The notes under the pieces are model-generated. The model saw only the letters and a program-made list of their open reading frames with translations, ran no database searches and was not told the origin of the DNA. Below are positions 23,601 through 30,615 of a stretch of 38,309 nucleotides of DNA, one piece after another (position 1 is the first letter of the stretch; each line of letters opens with the position of its first letter). A program made the translations under genes and the position numbers. The stretch is from Lachnospiraceae bacterium (GTDB lineage Bacteria > Bacillota > Clostridia > Lachnospirales > Lachnospiraceae): contig JAFWUY010000055.1 of the NCBI GenBank assembly GCA_017524035.1, positions 1 through 38,309 of the forward strand, in the 5' to 3' direction.

Positions 23601-26600
23601 GATACCGGCCTCACGTTTTTTTGTCTTTTCACATGATTCATCCGTTTTGCAGAGAATATAGGAATTGGCATCGAGGTATACGTCAACGGCATACTCATGT
23701 CTGTTCAGCGGATTGGGAGAATTGTAATTCGGATCTTCCGCCACGGTAAGAATGCCCAGATCATTGCCGGACGCAGTAAGCTTTGCGATTCCGGAGTTCT
23801 GGATGAGATTGCAACTTGAAATGCTTCCGATCGCACCACCGGTGGCATCGCATGTGCAATAGATCATGGACGATATTGAGCCCAGATCTACGATGATCTT
23901 GTCCGGATCACTCTCCCTGTTGTCGACACGGATGAATGCATCTATGTCCGACATGGAATAACCGAGGACGCTTGCCACATCCAACATGCCTGCGGATACG
24001 AAATGCCCGGTCGATTCGAGATGACCGTACATGAAACCTGTATGGCCATTGTTACCGCTCACGGCAGATGATCCGTTATCTCCGACGATTCCTCCGACGG
24101 CCGAAACACGGTACAGATGCCAGTTATTGGATGAATCCCGGAAAAGTGATGTTGTTATGCAGTTGCTGAAGCGAATCGTGTTTTCTTCCACAGGAAGATC
24201 TTCATTCGATCCGACCTTTCCGACATTGGTCCCGACCAGACCTCCTATGGGTGAACTTCCCTCAAAAGTGACGGCATCGACCGAATTAATTTCACCCGAG
24301 AGCATTAACGAGACTGCCTGGGAAATGGCTGCCCTGTCATCGGGTGAGCCATCGGGAGTATTATCGAGAGTGATAGTCATTCCGTTTGCACGGATATTGA
24401 TAAGGGTTCCATTGTTGATATTTATCAGTCCGAATCCGTGAAGTGTGTTGGCGATGTTATCCTTGTTAAAGAAGGATGGCAGTCTCATCTGCACATTATT
24501 GATGACGGATATCTCGTTTGTAAGATCGCATTCCTTCGCAACGATGGTTGACTTGGCATTCAGACTATAGATCGAAGGGAATGAAACAACTCCCAGTTCA
24601 TCCCCGCAGTATTTGCCGCTTCCGGGCGCGGGAATAAGAAGCGGAGAGTGTCTCTGCAGTTCCGTACTCTTTGAAACTGCGGAATAGACGACGACTTCGC
24701 TGTAATACTTTTCCGTTCCGAGATGCTTGTCTATCGTGTACCAGTTGAGATCTCTTACGATGCTGTAGTTATATTGATCGTAAGAAGCATGGGAGCTCAG
24801 CATGCGGATATTGTACAGATGACGGTAGCATGTTATGACCGAATTCTGATACGAGTGCAGTGTCCCGTTTTCATTTACGTTGGTGGGTTTTGTGCCGTCA
24901 CTGCCTTTTCCGAGATCACCGAAGAAAGTATTGACTACGGCATGCCCCTCACCGGCTTCGCGGAATGCGGCATTTCTTACATAACTGTACTTTCCTTCGG
25001 ATACGTAATAAACCGGATCGTCAAGCGCACGGTCGGCAAACACAACATCCGAAGCGAAGTCTGCAGGTCCGTTATATGATGCGTGCGTTGCCCCGAAATT
25101 ATCGCTTTCGGCGATCATGGAAACGTACATATTAACGGGAAGAGAATTCTCGGTCATCTGTCTGGTGGTTCCGTTGAGAATCCTGTTAAAACTGTAATTA
25201 TACAGTCTTTCGATGTCAGAACTGTTTGTTTTGGCATTGTCGATAACGTTTCTGGACATCATCGAATCCAGAGAAAGAGTATACGAAAGCCTGTTGGATA
25301 TCGTGGTTCCGTATGCATCATATACCTCATAGGAGATCGTAAGAGGGAATTTGTAGTAGTTTTCGGGAGAGGTGACTTTGTTCCACTCGTTGTTGTAATT
25401 AAAGTTATCGGAAGCGTTCGTTACGTAGTGGACATAAACCCTGCCCGCGGTATGAATAGAAGCCCTGTAAACGGTCAAAGGAACTCCGCGCTTGTCGGTA
25501 ACGGTTTCCTTGGTATAGACAACCACGAAATTTTCTGTTCCGGTGTGGGTTTTGAAAGAGAGCGTTCTTGTCAGACCTTCCTTGGAAGCGAATTCATCTT
25601 TGGCCAGATAAAGAGGGTTGGCTGTGTCGGTAAAATTGAGCAGCTCATCAAAGCCCTTCTCGTAAGTGGTTTCGTAAGGGATTCCTTCGAACAGCGAGTT
25701 TTCATTTACAACAAGATAACTGAACGGTTTCTGGTTCAGGATGTTATCCTTGTCGGCATCATAAAGTGCAAAGGTGTAGTGGATGTGGTCGGGCTTTCCG
25801 GTCACGGGTCCGTTATCGGTCTTGAGCGACCATGTAAGATCGAGCGTCTCACCGTTCCTTAATGAGAATTCTCCGACCTCCGCCTCCGCGGGTACAAATA
25901 CGGAATCCACAACCATCTGTCCGTTCTTGCCGGCAATGTATCCGATAAAGCTGGTGTCGTACCTGTATTCTTCGCTTCTGAATGGAACGATCAGCGAAGC
26001 TATCCCGTTCTTGGCCGAAAGATCCCATGAGGTTCTCCTGCTGTCGAAAAAGACGGAATAAACGCTCGCACTGTATCTGACATTTCCGGAAGCATCGAGA
26101 GCTTTTTCAACATCGAATTCTATGGTTATCATACCCTTGAGGATATCGGTAGCCTTGAAATCCCCGATGATAAGATCATAGATACATTTGCTCTGCGTAT
26201 CGCTTGCGCCGGGAGCGTATGAAGGACTGTAGGTAACTGCATACCTCATGTGTGCGGACTGACCGGGAAGTGAATTTGTATCCGTATCGCTTCCGAAGAA
26301 ATCAAAGTATCCTTGATTGTAGATGTTATCCGCAGTCTCGGATGCCGCGGGATTGTTACTGTCATATCCGTCCGGCGTTCCGAGCCCTTCGGTAAGGGCT
26401 TTGGACCATTCTTCGAGCGTTCCGTTTTCCGACATGCGGTTCAGTGAAGCCTGTGCGGACTGGTATATGGTTTCGGCATTTTCCTGATTGTTGTTGTAGC
26501 GTGTCAGGTTGATGTAAGAGATGATGCCGTAAACCGCAGCGGAAGCAAGTATTCCCAGAACGATCAGGACTACTATCATTTCCACAAGCGTAAAGCCTGA

Positions 26601-26633
26601 ATTATTCTTTTTTCCTTTCGTGGAAAATATCAT
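20682..26633 (-). CDS. Giant 1983-residue prepilin with GLUG-like GG-x-x-G repeats (candidate pilus adhesin)
   Basis: The protein begins with a prepilin leader and class III-type cleavage motif NNSG|FTLVEMIVVLIVLGILASAAVYGIISYINLTR, so it should be processed by a prepilin peptidase and inserted into the pilus. Residues about 40-780 hold several beta-rich, Asn/Ser/Tyr-rich regions with no recognised catalytic motif. From about 796 to 1925 I count about 28 units centred on GG-x-[IVFA]-G (for example NAGGCIGLMEQ, DVGGLIGLM, YFGGVIGYAY), spaced roughly 35-50 residues. This resembles GLUG-type repeats of surface adhesins and forms a probable beta-solenoid. Several units carry a Cys (GGC-x-G). A pilin of this size is highly unusual; normal minor pilins are 120-300 residues. 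It overlaps the preceding gene by four bases. A tip adhesin is the best guess. Confidence 0.9.
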   Translation of the reverse strand: MIFSTKGKKNNSGFTLVEMIVVLIVLGILASAAVYGIISYINLTRYNNNQENAETIYQSAQASLNRMSENGTLEEWSKALTEGLGTPDGYDSNNPAASETADNIYNQGYFDFFGSDTDTNSLPGQSAHMRYAVTYSPSYAPGASDTQSKCIYDLIIGDFKATDILKGMITIEFDVEKALDASGNVRYSASVYSVFFDSRRTSWDLSAKNGIASLIVPFRSEEYRYDTSFIGYIAGKNGQMVVDSVFVPAEAEVGEFSLRNGETLDLTWSLKTDNGPVTGKPDHIHYTFALYDADKDNILNQKPFSYLVVNENSLFEGIPYETTYEKGFDELLNFTDTANPLYLAKDEFASKEGLTRTLSFKTHTGTENFVVVYTKETVTDKRGVPLTVYRASIHTAGRVYVHYVTNASDNFNYNNEWNKVTSPENYYKFPLTISYEVYDAYGTTISNRLSYTLSLDSMMSRNVIDNAKTNSSDIERLYNYSFNRILNGTTRQMTENSLPVNMYVSMIAESDNFGATHASYNGPADFASDVVFADRALDDPVYYVSEGKYSYVRNAAFREAGEGHAVVNTFFGDLGKGSDGTKPTNVNENGTLHSYQNSVITCYRHLYNIRMLSSHASYDQYNYSIVRDLNWYTIDKHLGTEKYYSEVVVYSAVSKSTELQRHSPLLIPAPGSGKYCGDELGVVSFPSIYSLNAKSTIVAKECDLTNEISVINNVQMRLPSFFNKDNIANTLHGFGLININNGTLINIRANGMTITLDNTPDGSPDDRAAISQAVSLMLSGEINSVDAVTFEGSSPIGGLVGTNVGKVGSNEDLPVEENTIRFSNCITTSLFRDSSNNWHLYRVSAVGGIVGDNGSSAVSGNNGHTGFMYGHLESTGHFVSAGMLDVASVLGYSMSDIDAFIRVDNRESDPDKIIVDLGSISSMIYCTCDATGGAIGSISSCNLIQNSGIAKLTASGNDLGILTVAEDPNYNSPNPLNRHEYAVDVYLDANSYILCKTDESCEKTKKREAGIGGVIGRINLYNGGDMNMRVVNHGVIAASNGTSWIKNLGGAVGIITGGSVKEAHIFVMNESDSRIGTINGTSSYGYTHTTGGAVGKIHNLARVNDNSNIIISAVNNGCIYGDCTHNGSQHNENCDKVTGGIGGAVGAITGKNTTAMPICYIRALNNGILRGYTNTLSVTEANYKTSGVGGCAGYVQYMPGSGNFYSILREGKEIRAYGNNAGGAIGSQTEMLLNAGTAYMRITADLQNGSSVVSSASNAGGAIGNAYSVSSRMQIRTIVSGTVNVKAAADAGGTCGLFRVNSNSANSDVILQQGTGSSYLYVKACNESDGSIAAGNDNAGGLIGYVMTGTAEISTALKFPEQTSGNTVVINVESFDNAGGMIGHMYTERSVNPEMTVTLHPMTSIKAINNNAGGCIGLMEQPGNQFRSNITVTDAQGIDSAYTPVIQAGNSGAGGLIGGGITNATFSGNLLLDSANLAIIAGEKAGGCFGRLEQYNTSGKPSLTGTVTVNGRTALRQGAATPSCIVISASDTTGAYFGGVIGYAYNSNIYGAVTCNSEMIVISGNDNVGGCIGMMEKGNFATNNGYAGIITLTGTGAAISGNNNVGGCVGCLSGIGNVSNNILFNGESCSISSGNGYSGTGGVIGKIYNCKLQNNSLIEFSGKDTTVTGGNDVGGLIGLMTSNNSSISDNNTKTSYRGESCSVTGDENIGGCIGRLDGYQYKGTVTFSPVTACTVSGNNGTGNNAGGCFGNVTAGSYDPFTKRPTVSLSGCTVTVTGSGCVGGVIGRLQGGKTYQGSSITLSNSTFNVTSTNSAAGGHIGYITGTVVGDGAELSISCSSSSTFNITGKGAGGMIGQADSNVSAKKMVMNINGSSVNVNATGTDSGAGALIGVNTATFTGPNEDCSFANGSGLNISAANGYAGYLIGINNGTFQGKNNHTYTLNASIGNCKNSAEAPEDKVIGRNNNVMKSFKYTINGTTYTVA
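20845..24255 (-). repeat. Protein-coding repeat array (about 28 GG-x-x-G units) in the giant prepilin
   Basis: Within the giant prepilin, the codons for GG-x-x-G recur about 28 times, visible on the plus strand as variants of 'ccgatnannccgcc'. Unit length varies (about 90-160 bases), and the DNA identity between units is low outside the core. The repeats therefore look old and diversified rather than freshly duplicated. Confidence 0.75.
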
Positions 26634-27514
26634 TTCGTTGTGTCCTCTGCAAATACAAGGAGTGCCGTGCGCGAATAGAGCAGGGTGTCATCCGACTGAC
26701 CGTTGTAATCAGATCTGTAGACATTCACCGTCACACAGACCGTTGCCGGTCTCCTGGTATAATCGTTGTCTTCGGTTGAATCCGAGGTAACTGTGTATTT
26801 AAGATCGGAAAATGACAGCTTCACAGTGTATCCGTTGTATGCATCTGTTGTGAACGGATTGGTGTAATCGTATCTTGAAGCCGGAAAGATGCAGCTTACG
26901 GTCTTGGTTCCGCCTGATGTTGCCACGGGCTTGGGTTCTTTTCCGCACATGTAATATCCGAAGTGGACATATCCCTGATGTGTTTCTTCGGAAGGCGTCG
27001 CACTGCCGTTTACTTTGGGAAAAAGTCTGTAGACCGCTCTGGATGATATTCCGTTTTCTTCCCTTAGGGTTCCGTTGATCCTGTCATCTTCGTGGACACT
27101 CAGGTAATTTGTTCCCGAGATCGTCAGATCCGAATAGATCGTTTCGCAGTATCCGGCGGATTTTCTTACAACGAGCACATTTCCGGTATTATCGAAGCGA
27201 AGAGGATTGTTATTGAACGCATCCAGCAGAACCTGGTCTCCTTCGGCGGGAGCGATATCGATTATCCTTACGGAAGCGAAATCATCAATATATGAGTCCG
27301 CACATTCTTCCCTCAGCGAATCCACCACCATGTCAGCCACGACCTGTGCCCTGCTCATATCCTGGATCTGCATATATATCTTGGTCGCGGAGGGCATGAC
27401 GGCGATGACGGCGGTTGCGAAGATCGCCGTAAGGGTCATGGATACCAGAAGCTCTACAAGAGTATAGCCTGAGTTTCCGCAGTTATGCTTTTTTGTATGA
27501 AGCCATGTTTTCAT
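26630..27514 (-). CDS. Minor prepilin (PilW/GspJ-like)
   Basis: The 294-residue protein has a 15-residue leader and cleavage site NSG|YTLVELLVSMTLTAIFATAVIAVM, with Tyr at mature position 1 and Glu at position 5. The hydrophobic helix is followed by KIYMQIQDMSRAQVVADMVVDSLREECADSY and then a beta-rich domain with several cysteines. Length and the helix-linked Ser/Arg/Gln pattern are like the large minor pilins GspJ/PilW. It overlaps the giant prepilin start by four bases (ATGA) and the preceding prepilin gene by four, so the three are translationally coupled. It probably belongs to a tip-priming complex that carries the giant prepilin. Confidence 0.85.
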   Translation of the reverse strand: MKTWLHTKKHNCGNSGYTLVELLVSMTLTAIFATAVIAVMPSATKIYMQIQDMSRAQVVADMVVDSLREECADSYIDDFASVRIIDIAPAEGDQVLLDAFNNNPLRFDNTGNVLVVRKSAGYCETIYSDLTISGTNYLSVHEDDRINGTLREENGISSRAVYRLFPKVNGSATPSEETHQGYVHFGYYMCGKEPKPVATSGGTKTVSCIFPASRYDYTNPFTTDAYNGYTVKLSFSDLKYTVTSDSTEDNDYTRRPATVCVTVNVYRSDYNGQSDDTLLYSRTALLVFAEDTTK

Positions 27515-27861
27515 CTGAATACCCAGTAGACGGTTTCGCCGGATTCATATTGATAAGCGTTAAGGGTGATGTCTCCGTCGGTTCCCGATATTGTAAATGT
27601 TTTGGGTGCCGAAGGGTTCTTGCTGTTTGATCCTGCCGAATGGTGTAAATTCTCATCGTTCAGAAGATCGTGGAGAGCGGCATAATCGTTGTCCGATCTC
27701 TGACGTATGTCCTTTGAATTGTTGGCTGCGGCACTCGCACCGTTTACGGCTCCGGTGAAAGCCGCGATCACGATCATCAGCACGATGAAAGCGACCATGA
27801 TCTCCACAAGAGTCTCGCCTTTGTTGTCACGTATGAAATTGAATGGGGTTCTTTTTTTCAT
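27511..27861 (-). CDS. Small minor prepilin (PilV/GspI-like)
   Basis: With the start at ATG 27861 the protein has 116 residues; a second ATG at 27882 would overlap the preceding gene by 14 bases. The upstream site AGGAAA is about 12 bases away, so the start is uncertain. The leader ends in DNKG|ETLVEIMVAFIVLMIVIAAF, where mature residue 1 is Glu instead of Phe. This G|ETLVE variant is common in clostridial minor pilins of the GspI/PilV type. After the helix comes an Asn/Asp/Ser-rich short domain. It overlaps the next prepilin by four bases. Confidence 0.8.
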   Translation of the reverse strand: MKKRTPFNFIRDNKGETLVEIMVAFIVLMIVIAAFTGAVNGASAAANNSKDIRQRSDNDYAALHDLLNDENLHHSAGSNSKNPSAPKTFTISGTDGDITLNAYQYESGETVYWVFR

Positions 27862-27868
27862 ACAAGTA

Positions 27869-28330
27869 TTATTTCCTGTCATATCCGCCGGATGCCGTTC
27901 CTGTGTATTCGGTGGTTTTGATGTATTTTTCCCCCGCCGCGGTAGCGGTAACGGTCAGAGTGTAATGCCCGTCCGCTGAATCTCTGTATACATGAGCGGT
28001 AACCGAAGAATCGGGGATGCCGTCAAAACCGTATGTTGTGGGAACGATGTCGCCTTCGCTGCTTCCTACAGGAATAAAGTCATCCAGGTCGATGCAGGAT
28101 TTATTTCCTCCCGGTGACTCGTTGAGAATGAGTTCTTCCAGACGCGAGGAAAAAGAGGTTGCAAGCTCATATGCCTGTCCCTGCCTTTTTACGGAATGAG
28201 CTTTGGATAAAAGGAGAGAACTGATCACTGTGAGGGTGACCGCAATTCCGATGATGATAACGCAGAATACAGATACCAGTACTAAACTGGCACCTCTGTT
28301 AGATTTTATAAGTGATACTTTATCCCTCAT
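27869..28330 (-). CDS. First-gene minor pilin-like protein (PilX/GspK-like)
   Basis: I choose ATG 28330 because AGGGGA lies four bases upstream; ATG 28354 has no such site. The 153-residue product begins MRDKVSLIKSNRGASLVLVSVFCVIIIGIAVTLTVISSLLLSKAHS. The helix after NRGASLVLV resembles GspK/PilX minor pilins, which often have RG(S/A)-A-L-V instead of GFTLVE. Residues about 60-150 form a small soluble domain. It is the first gene of the ten-gene pilus operon; the predicted promoter and a 27-bp inverted repeat lie just upstream. Confidence 0.75.
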   Translation of the reverse strand: MRDKVSLIKSNRGASLVLVSVFCVIIIGIAVTLTVISSLLLSKAHSVKRQGQAYELATSFSSRLEELILNESPGGNKSCIDLDDFIPVGSSEGDIVPTTYGFDGIPDSSVTAHVYRDSADGHYTLTVTATAAGEKYIKTTEYTGTASGGYDRK

Positions 28331-28389
28331 AAGTTCCCCTGATGCAAAAGCCATACTTTTCTAAGTATATATCGGCTTTTAAACCTCTA

Positions 28390-28395
28390 TATTTT
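28390..28395 (-). promoter_or_regulatory. Extended -10 of the pilus operon promoter
   Basis: On the minus strand TGGTAAAAT forms an extended -10 (TAAAAT at 28395-28390), about 60 bases before the first gene. No good -35 is present; its place is taken by the inverted repeat at 28398-28424. The same TATGGTAAAATAT string precedes pgeF. Confidence 0.5.
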
Positions 28396-28397
28396 AC

Positions 28398-28424
28398 CAT
28401 AAATGCACACATTTGGTGCATTTA
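28398..28424. promoter_or_regulatory. Inverted repeat ATAAATGCAC-N7-GTGCATTTAT at the pilus promoter
   Basis: Perfect 10-bp arms (28398-28407 and 28415-28424) are separated by seven bases and cover about -15 to -41 of the predicted pilus operon promoter. A dimeric regulator here could activate or block transcription. The protein is unknown. Confidence 0.6.
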
Positions 28425-28530
28425 TTACATTATTTATGAAGAATTATTTTTATAGGCAGATAATAACTTGATGTCAATAAAACTGAAACTCCAAATTTCG
28501 GGCTATTTTCAGAGACTGTGAAAAAAAAGA

Positions 28531-28559
28531 TTGACAATATACATTTGATAAAATATAAT
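28531..28559 (+). promoter_or_regulatory. Consensus sigma-A promoter of the peroxidase operon
   Basis: TTGACA (28531-28536) and TATAAT (28554-28559) with a 17-base spacer match the consensus exactly, 44 bases before the ATG at 28604. The rest of the 272-bp divergent gap (28425-28530) is AT-rich and shows no other feature I can support. Confidence 0.9.
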
Positions 28560-28603
28560 AGGACACAAGATAAGCTAAACACATTTTTTGAAAGGAGAAA
28601 AAT

Positions 28604-29146
28604 ATGGGTTTTTACGATCTTAGTGTCACATCGGCAGCAGGCGAAGAGATATCAATGAAGGATTATGAGGGAAAGGTTGTCCTTATCGTCAACACCGCAA
28701 CAGGCTGCGGATTCACTCCTCATTACAAGGACATCGAGGAAATGTATGAGAAGTATCATGACAGGGGATTTGAAGTGATCGATGTTCCCTGCAACCAGTT
28801 TGCCGGACAGACTCCCGGTACCGACGAGGAGATCCATGAGTTCTGTCAGCTGAAATACAAAACACAGTTTCCCCAGATGAAGAAATCCGATGTGAACGGA
28901 GAGAATGCGATCCCTCTGTTCAAATATCTGAAGGAGCAGAAGGGCTTTGAAGGATTCGGCAAAGGTCCCGCGTCTCTTGCAATGAGCGCGATGCTTTCCA
29001 AGATCGATAAGGATTACAAGAACAACCCCGAGATCAAGTGGAATTTCACCAAGTTTGTTGTCGACCGCAGCGGAAATGTTGTCGCAAGATTTGAACCTAC
29101 GGAAAAAATGAGTAAAATAGATAAGTGTATCGAAGAACTTATTTAG
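28604..29146 (+). CDS. Glutathione peroxidase family thiol peroxidase (Cys type)
   Basis: The 180-residue protein is a GPx-family peroxidase. Catalytic Cys (about residue 35) lies in NTATGCGFTPHY, with the partner Gln in VPCNQFAGQTPGTDEEI (about 68) and Trp in IKWNFTKFVVDRSGNV (about 146), completing the Cys-Gln-Trp-Asn active site. It uses cysteine rather than selenocysteine. It has no signal peptide and should reduce organic hydroperoxides in the cytoplasm, probably with thioredoxin as donor, as for most bacterial GPx proteins. AAAGGAG sits before the ATG. An OhrR-type regulator gene begins 12 bases after the stop. Confidence 0.93.
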   Translation: MGFYDLSVTSAAGEEISMKDYEGKVVLIVNTATGCGFTPHYKDIEEMYEKYHDRGFEVIDVPCNQFAGQTPGTDEEIHEFCQLKYKTQFPQMKKSDVNGENAIPLFKYLKEQKGFEGFGKGPASLAMSAMLSKIDKDYKNNPEIKWNFTKFVVDRSGNVVARFEPTEKMSKIDKCIEELI

Positions 29147-29158
29147 GAGGATTCGCAA

Positions 29159-29590
29159 GTGGCGCAGGAATACGAACAGCTTTTGCTTAAGAACCAGTTA
29201 TGCTTTCCGCTTTATGCGTGCGGCAGGAAGATTGTGGCATCGTACACACCCTATCTGAAACCGCTCGGACTTACATATACGCAGTATGTGGTTTTCATGG
29301 TGCTCTGGGAAAAGGAAAGCGTGAATGTCGGACAGCTCGGAAGCATTCTGCATCTTGATGCGGGAACGCTCACACCGCTTCTCAAGCATCTCGAAAATGA
29401 CGGCTATATCACCAGAGCGCGTTCAAAAGAGGACGAGCGCGTAACACTCATAAGCATTACCGCCAAGGGAAATGCTCTTAAGGAAAAGTGCAAGGATATT
29501 CCCGGAAAACTTGCATCCGAAGGTTCATCGCTCTCACCGAAGGAAGCTGAGGAGCTATACAGGCTTCTGTATAAATACTTAAGTGAATGA
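29159..29590 (+). CDS. MarR/OhrR-type peroxide-sensing repressor
   Basis: The 143-residue protein starts at GTG 29159 with AGGAGG eight bases upstream, overlapping the peroxidase stop. It is a MarR-family winged helix protein. LKNQLCFPLYACGRKIVASYTPYL at the N-terminus has Cys15, the reactive cysteine position of OhrR. LTYTQYVVFMVLWE, the recognition region GSILHLDAGTLTPLLKHLENDGYI and the wing RARSKEDERVTLISIT follow. OhrR proteins release their operator when the Cys is oxidised by organic hydroperoxides. Placement with a peroxidase supports that. No clear palindromic operator is visible at the 28531 promoter. A terminator follows. Confidence 0.9.
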   Translation: MAQEYEQLLLKNQLCFPLYACGRKIVASYTPYLKPLGLTYTQYVVFMVLWEKESVNVGQLGSILHLDAGTLTPLLKHLENDGYITRARSKEDERVTLISITAKGNALKEKCKDIPGKLASEGSSLSPKEAEELYRLLYKYLSE

Positions 29591-29614
29591 TCGTGTTTAT
29601 TGATCGGATATCAG

Positions 29615-29641
29615 GCGGGACCCGCAAAGGGTCCCGCTTTT
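29615..29641 (+). terminator. Terminator of the peroxidase-OhrR operon
   Basis: A perfect 9-bp stem (29615-29623 with 29629-29637, core GCGGGACCC), loop GCAAA and TTTTAT tail follow the stop by 24 bases. Confidence 0.9.
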
Positions 29642-29665
29642 ATGCTGCGTGAAAAACCCGGAGCG

Positions 29666-29696
29666 GGTGAACGCCGGAACCGTCCCCGTGTTCACC
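29666..29696. repeat. Possible REP-like element (GGTGAAC...GTTCACC around GGAACCGTCCCC)
   Basis: Inverted arms GGTGAAC and GTTCACC enclose a loop containing GGAACCGTCCCC. Reverse-complemented, it contains GAACACGGGGACGG. Sequences of this form are, from memory, dispersed repeats in many clostridial genomes, sometimes near IS200/RAYT-type transposases. Only one copy is in the window, so dispersal cannot be shown here. Confidence 0.35.
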
Positions 29697-29700
29697 TCAA

Positions 29701-29720
29701 TTAAGAAACGGTTAAGAAAC
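29701..29720 (+). promoter_or_regulatory. Direct repeat TTAAGAAAC x2, 11-bp period (candidate response-regulator site)
   Basis: TTAAGAAAC occurs at 29701-29709 and 29712-29720, about 80 bases before the ABC ATPase start. An 11-bp tandem repeat is the usual shape of OmpR-family binding sites, so the regulator at 33081 may control this operon. Downstream elements (TTGTTA at 29742, TATATT at 29761) are poorly spaced for a plain promoter. Confidence 0.5.
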
Positions 29721-29801
29721 TGACAAGGTACTGCTCAAGACTTGTTAATGATCTGCGGATTATATTGGTATCATCAAAGGAAACAAAAACGGAGGAATGA
29801 A

Positions 29802-30614
29802 ATGGATAAAAAGATCATTCTGCAGGCTAAGGAACTTTCAAAGACATTCTCCAATGAGTCTGTACAGCAGCACGTACTTAAGAATCTTAATCTGAAGATA
29901 TACAAAGGTGATTTCACCGTGATAATGGGTAACTCCGGATCCGGCAAGAGCACGCTTTTGTATTCGCTTTCGGGGATGGACAGACCCTCACTTGGTACCG
30001 TCAGTTACTATCTTGGCGATGGAGACGAAGCAACCGATATATCTAAATACAGCAACGATAAGCTGGCACTTTTCAGAAGAAACCATGCGGGATTCGTCTT
30101 CCAGCAGAATTACCTGAATGACAGCATGAGCGCTCTCGACAATGTCATGATAAGCGGACTTCTCAGGAATAAGAACAGAAAGGAGCTTGCGTCCAAAGCG
30201 GCAGAGCTTCTTAAGAGAGTTGAGATCTCCGGATCCGATTCGAGGAAATTCCCCACGCAGCTCTCCGGCGGTCAGCAGCAGAGAGTTGCGGTGGTGAGGG
30301 GAGTCATCAACGATCCCGAGATCCTTTTTGCGGACGAACCTACCGGAGCACTCAATTCGCAGAATACAACCAATGTTCTCGATATCCTGAGCGAGCTTAA
30401 CGGCTCCGGACAGAGCATTGTGATGGTGACACATACCATCAAGGCTGCGGAACGCGGCAACAGAGTCATATATCTGGCTGACGGAGTTATCTCTGATGAG
30501 TGCGATCTCGGAGAGTATGCCGGAGATTACAGGGACGAATCCAATCCGGAGCGTGACAGGGCGCTGGAAAGACATAAAAAGCTTAAGGATTTCCTGCAGG
30601 AGATGGGGTGGTAA
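29802..30614 (+). CDS. ABC transporter ATP-binding protein (LolD/BceA-like)
   Basis: The 270-residue protein starts at ATG 29802 after CGGAGGAATGAA. It has Walker A GNSGSGKST (about 43-51), Q-loop FVFQQNYL, ABC signature LSGGQQQRVAVVRG, Walker B ILFADEPTGALN and H-loop MVTHTIKAA. These features place it with the LolD/MacB/BceA class that works with FtsX-type permeases, which are typically mechanotransmission or antimicrobial-peptide resistance systems. A charged C-terminal tail (GDYRDESNPERDRALERHKKL) is longer than usual. The permease gene starts one base after its stop, and a two-component pair follows. Confidence 0.93.
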   Translation: MDKKIILQAKELSKTFSNESVQQHVLKNLNLKIYKGDFTVIMGNSGSGKSTLLYSLSGMDRPSLGTVSYYLGDGDEATDISKYSNDKLALFRRNHAGFVFQQNYLNDSMSALDNVMISGLLRNKNRKELASKAAELLKRVEISGSDSRKFPTQLSGGQQQRVAVVRGVINDPEILFADEPTGALNSQNTTNVLDILSELNGSGQSIVMVTHTIKAAERGNRVIYLADGVISDECDLGEYAGDYRDESNPERDRALERHKKLKDFLQEMGW

Positions 30615-30615
30615 G

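Noticed and set aside
20845..24255. The regularly repeated short motif in this region as a CRISPR array or tandem DNA repeat.
   Set aside because: The units vary in length and sequence, keep a single reading frame and encode GG-x-x-G, so it is a protein-level repeat.
25083..25862. A 259-codon open frame on the plus strand inside the giant prepilin gene.
   Set aside because: It is antisense to the giant prepilin, whose leader and repeats are clear; the frame shows no family motif.
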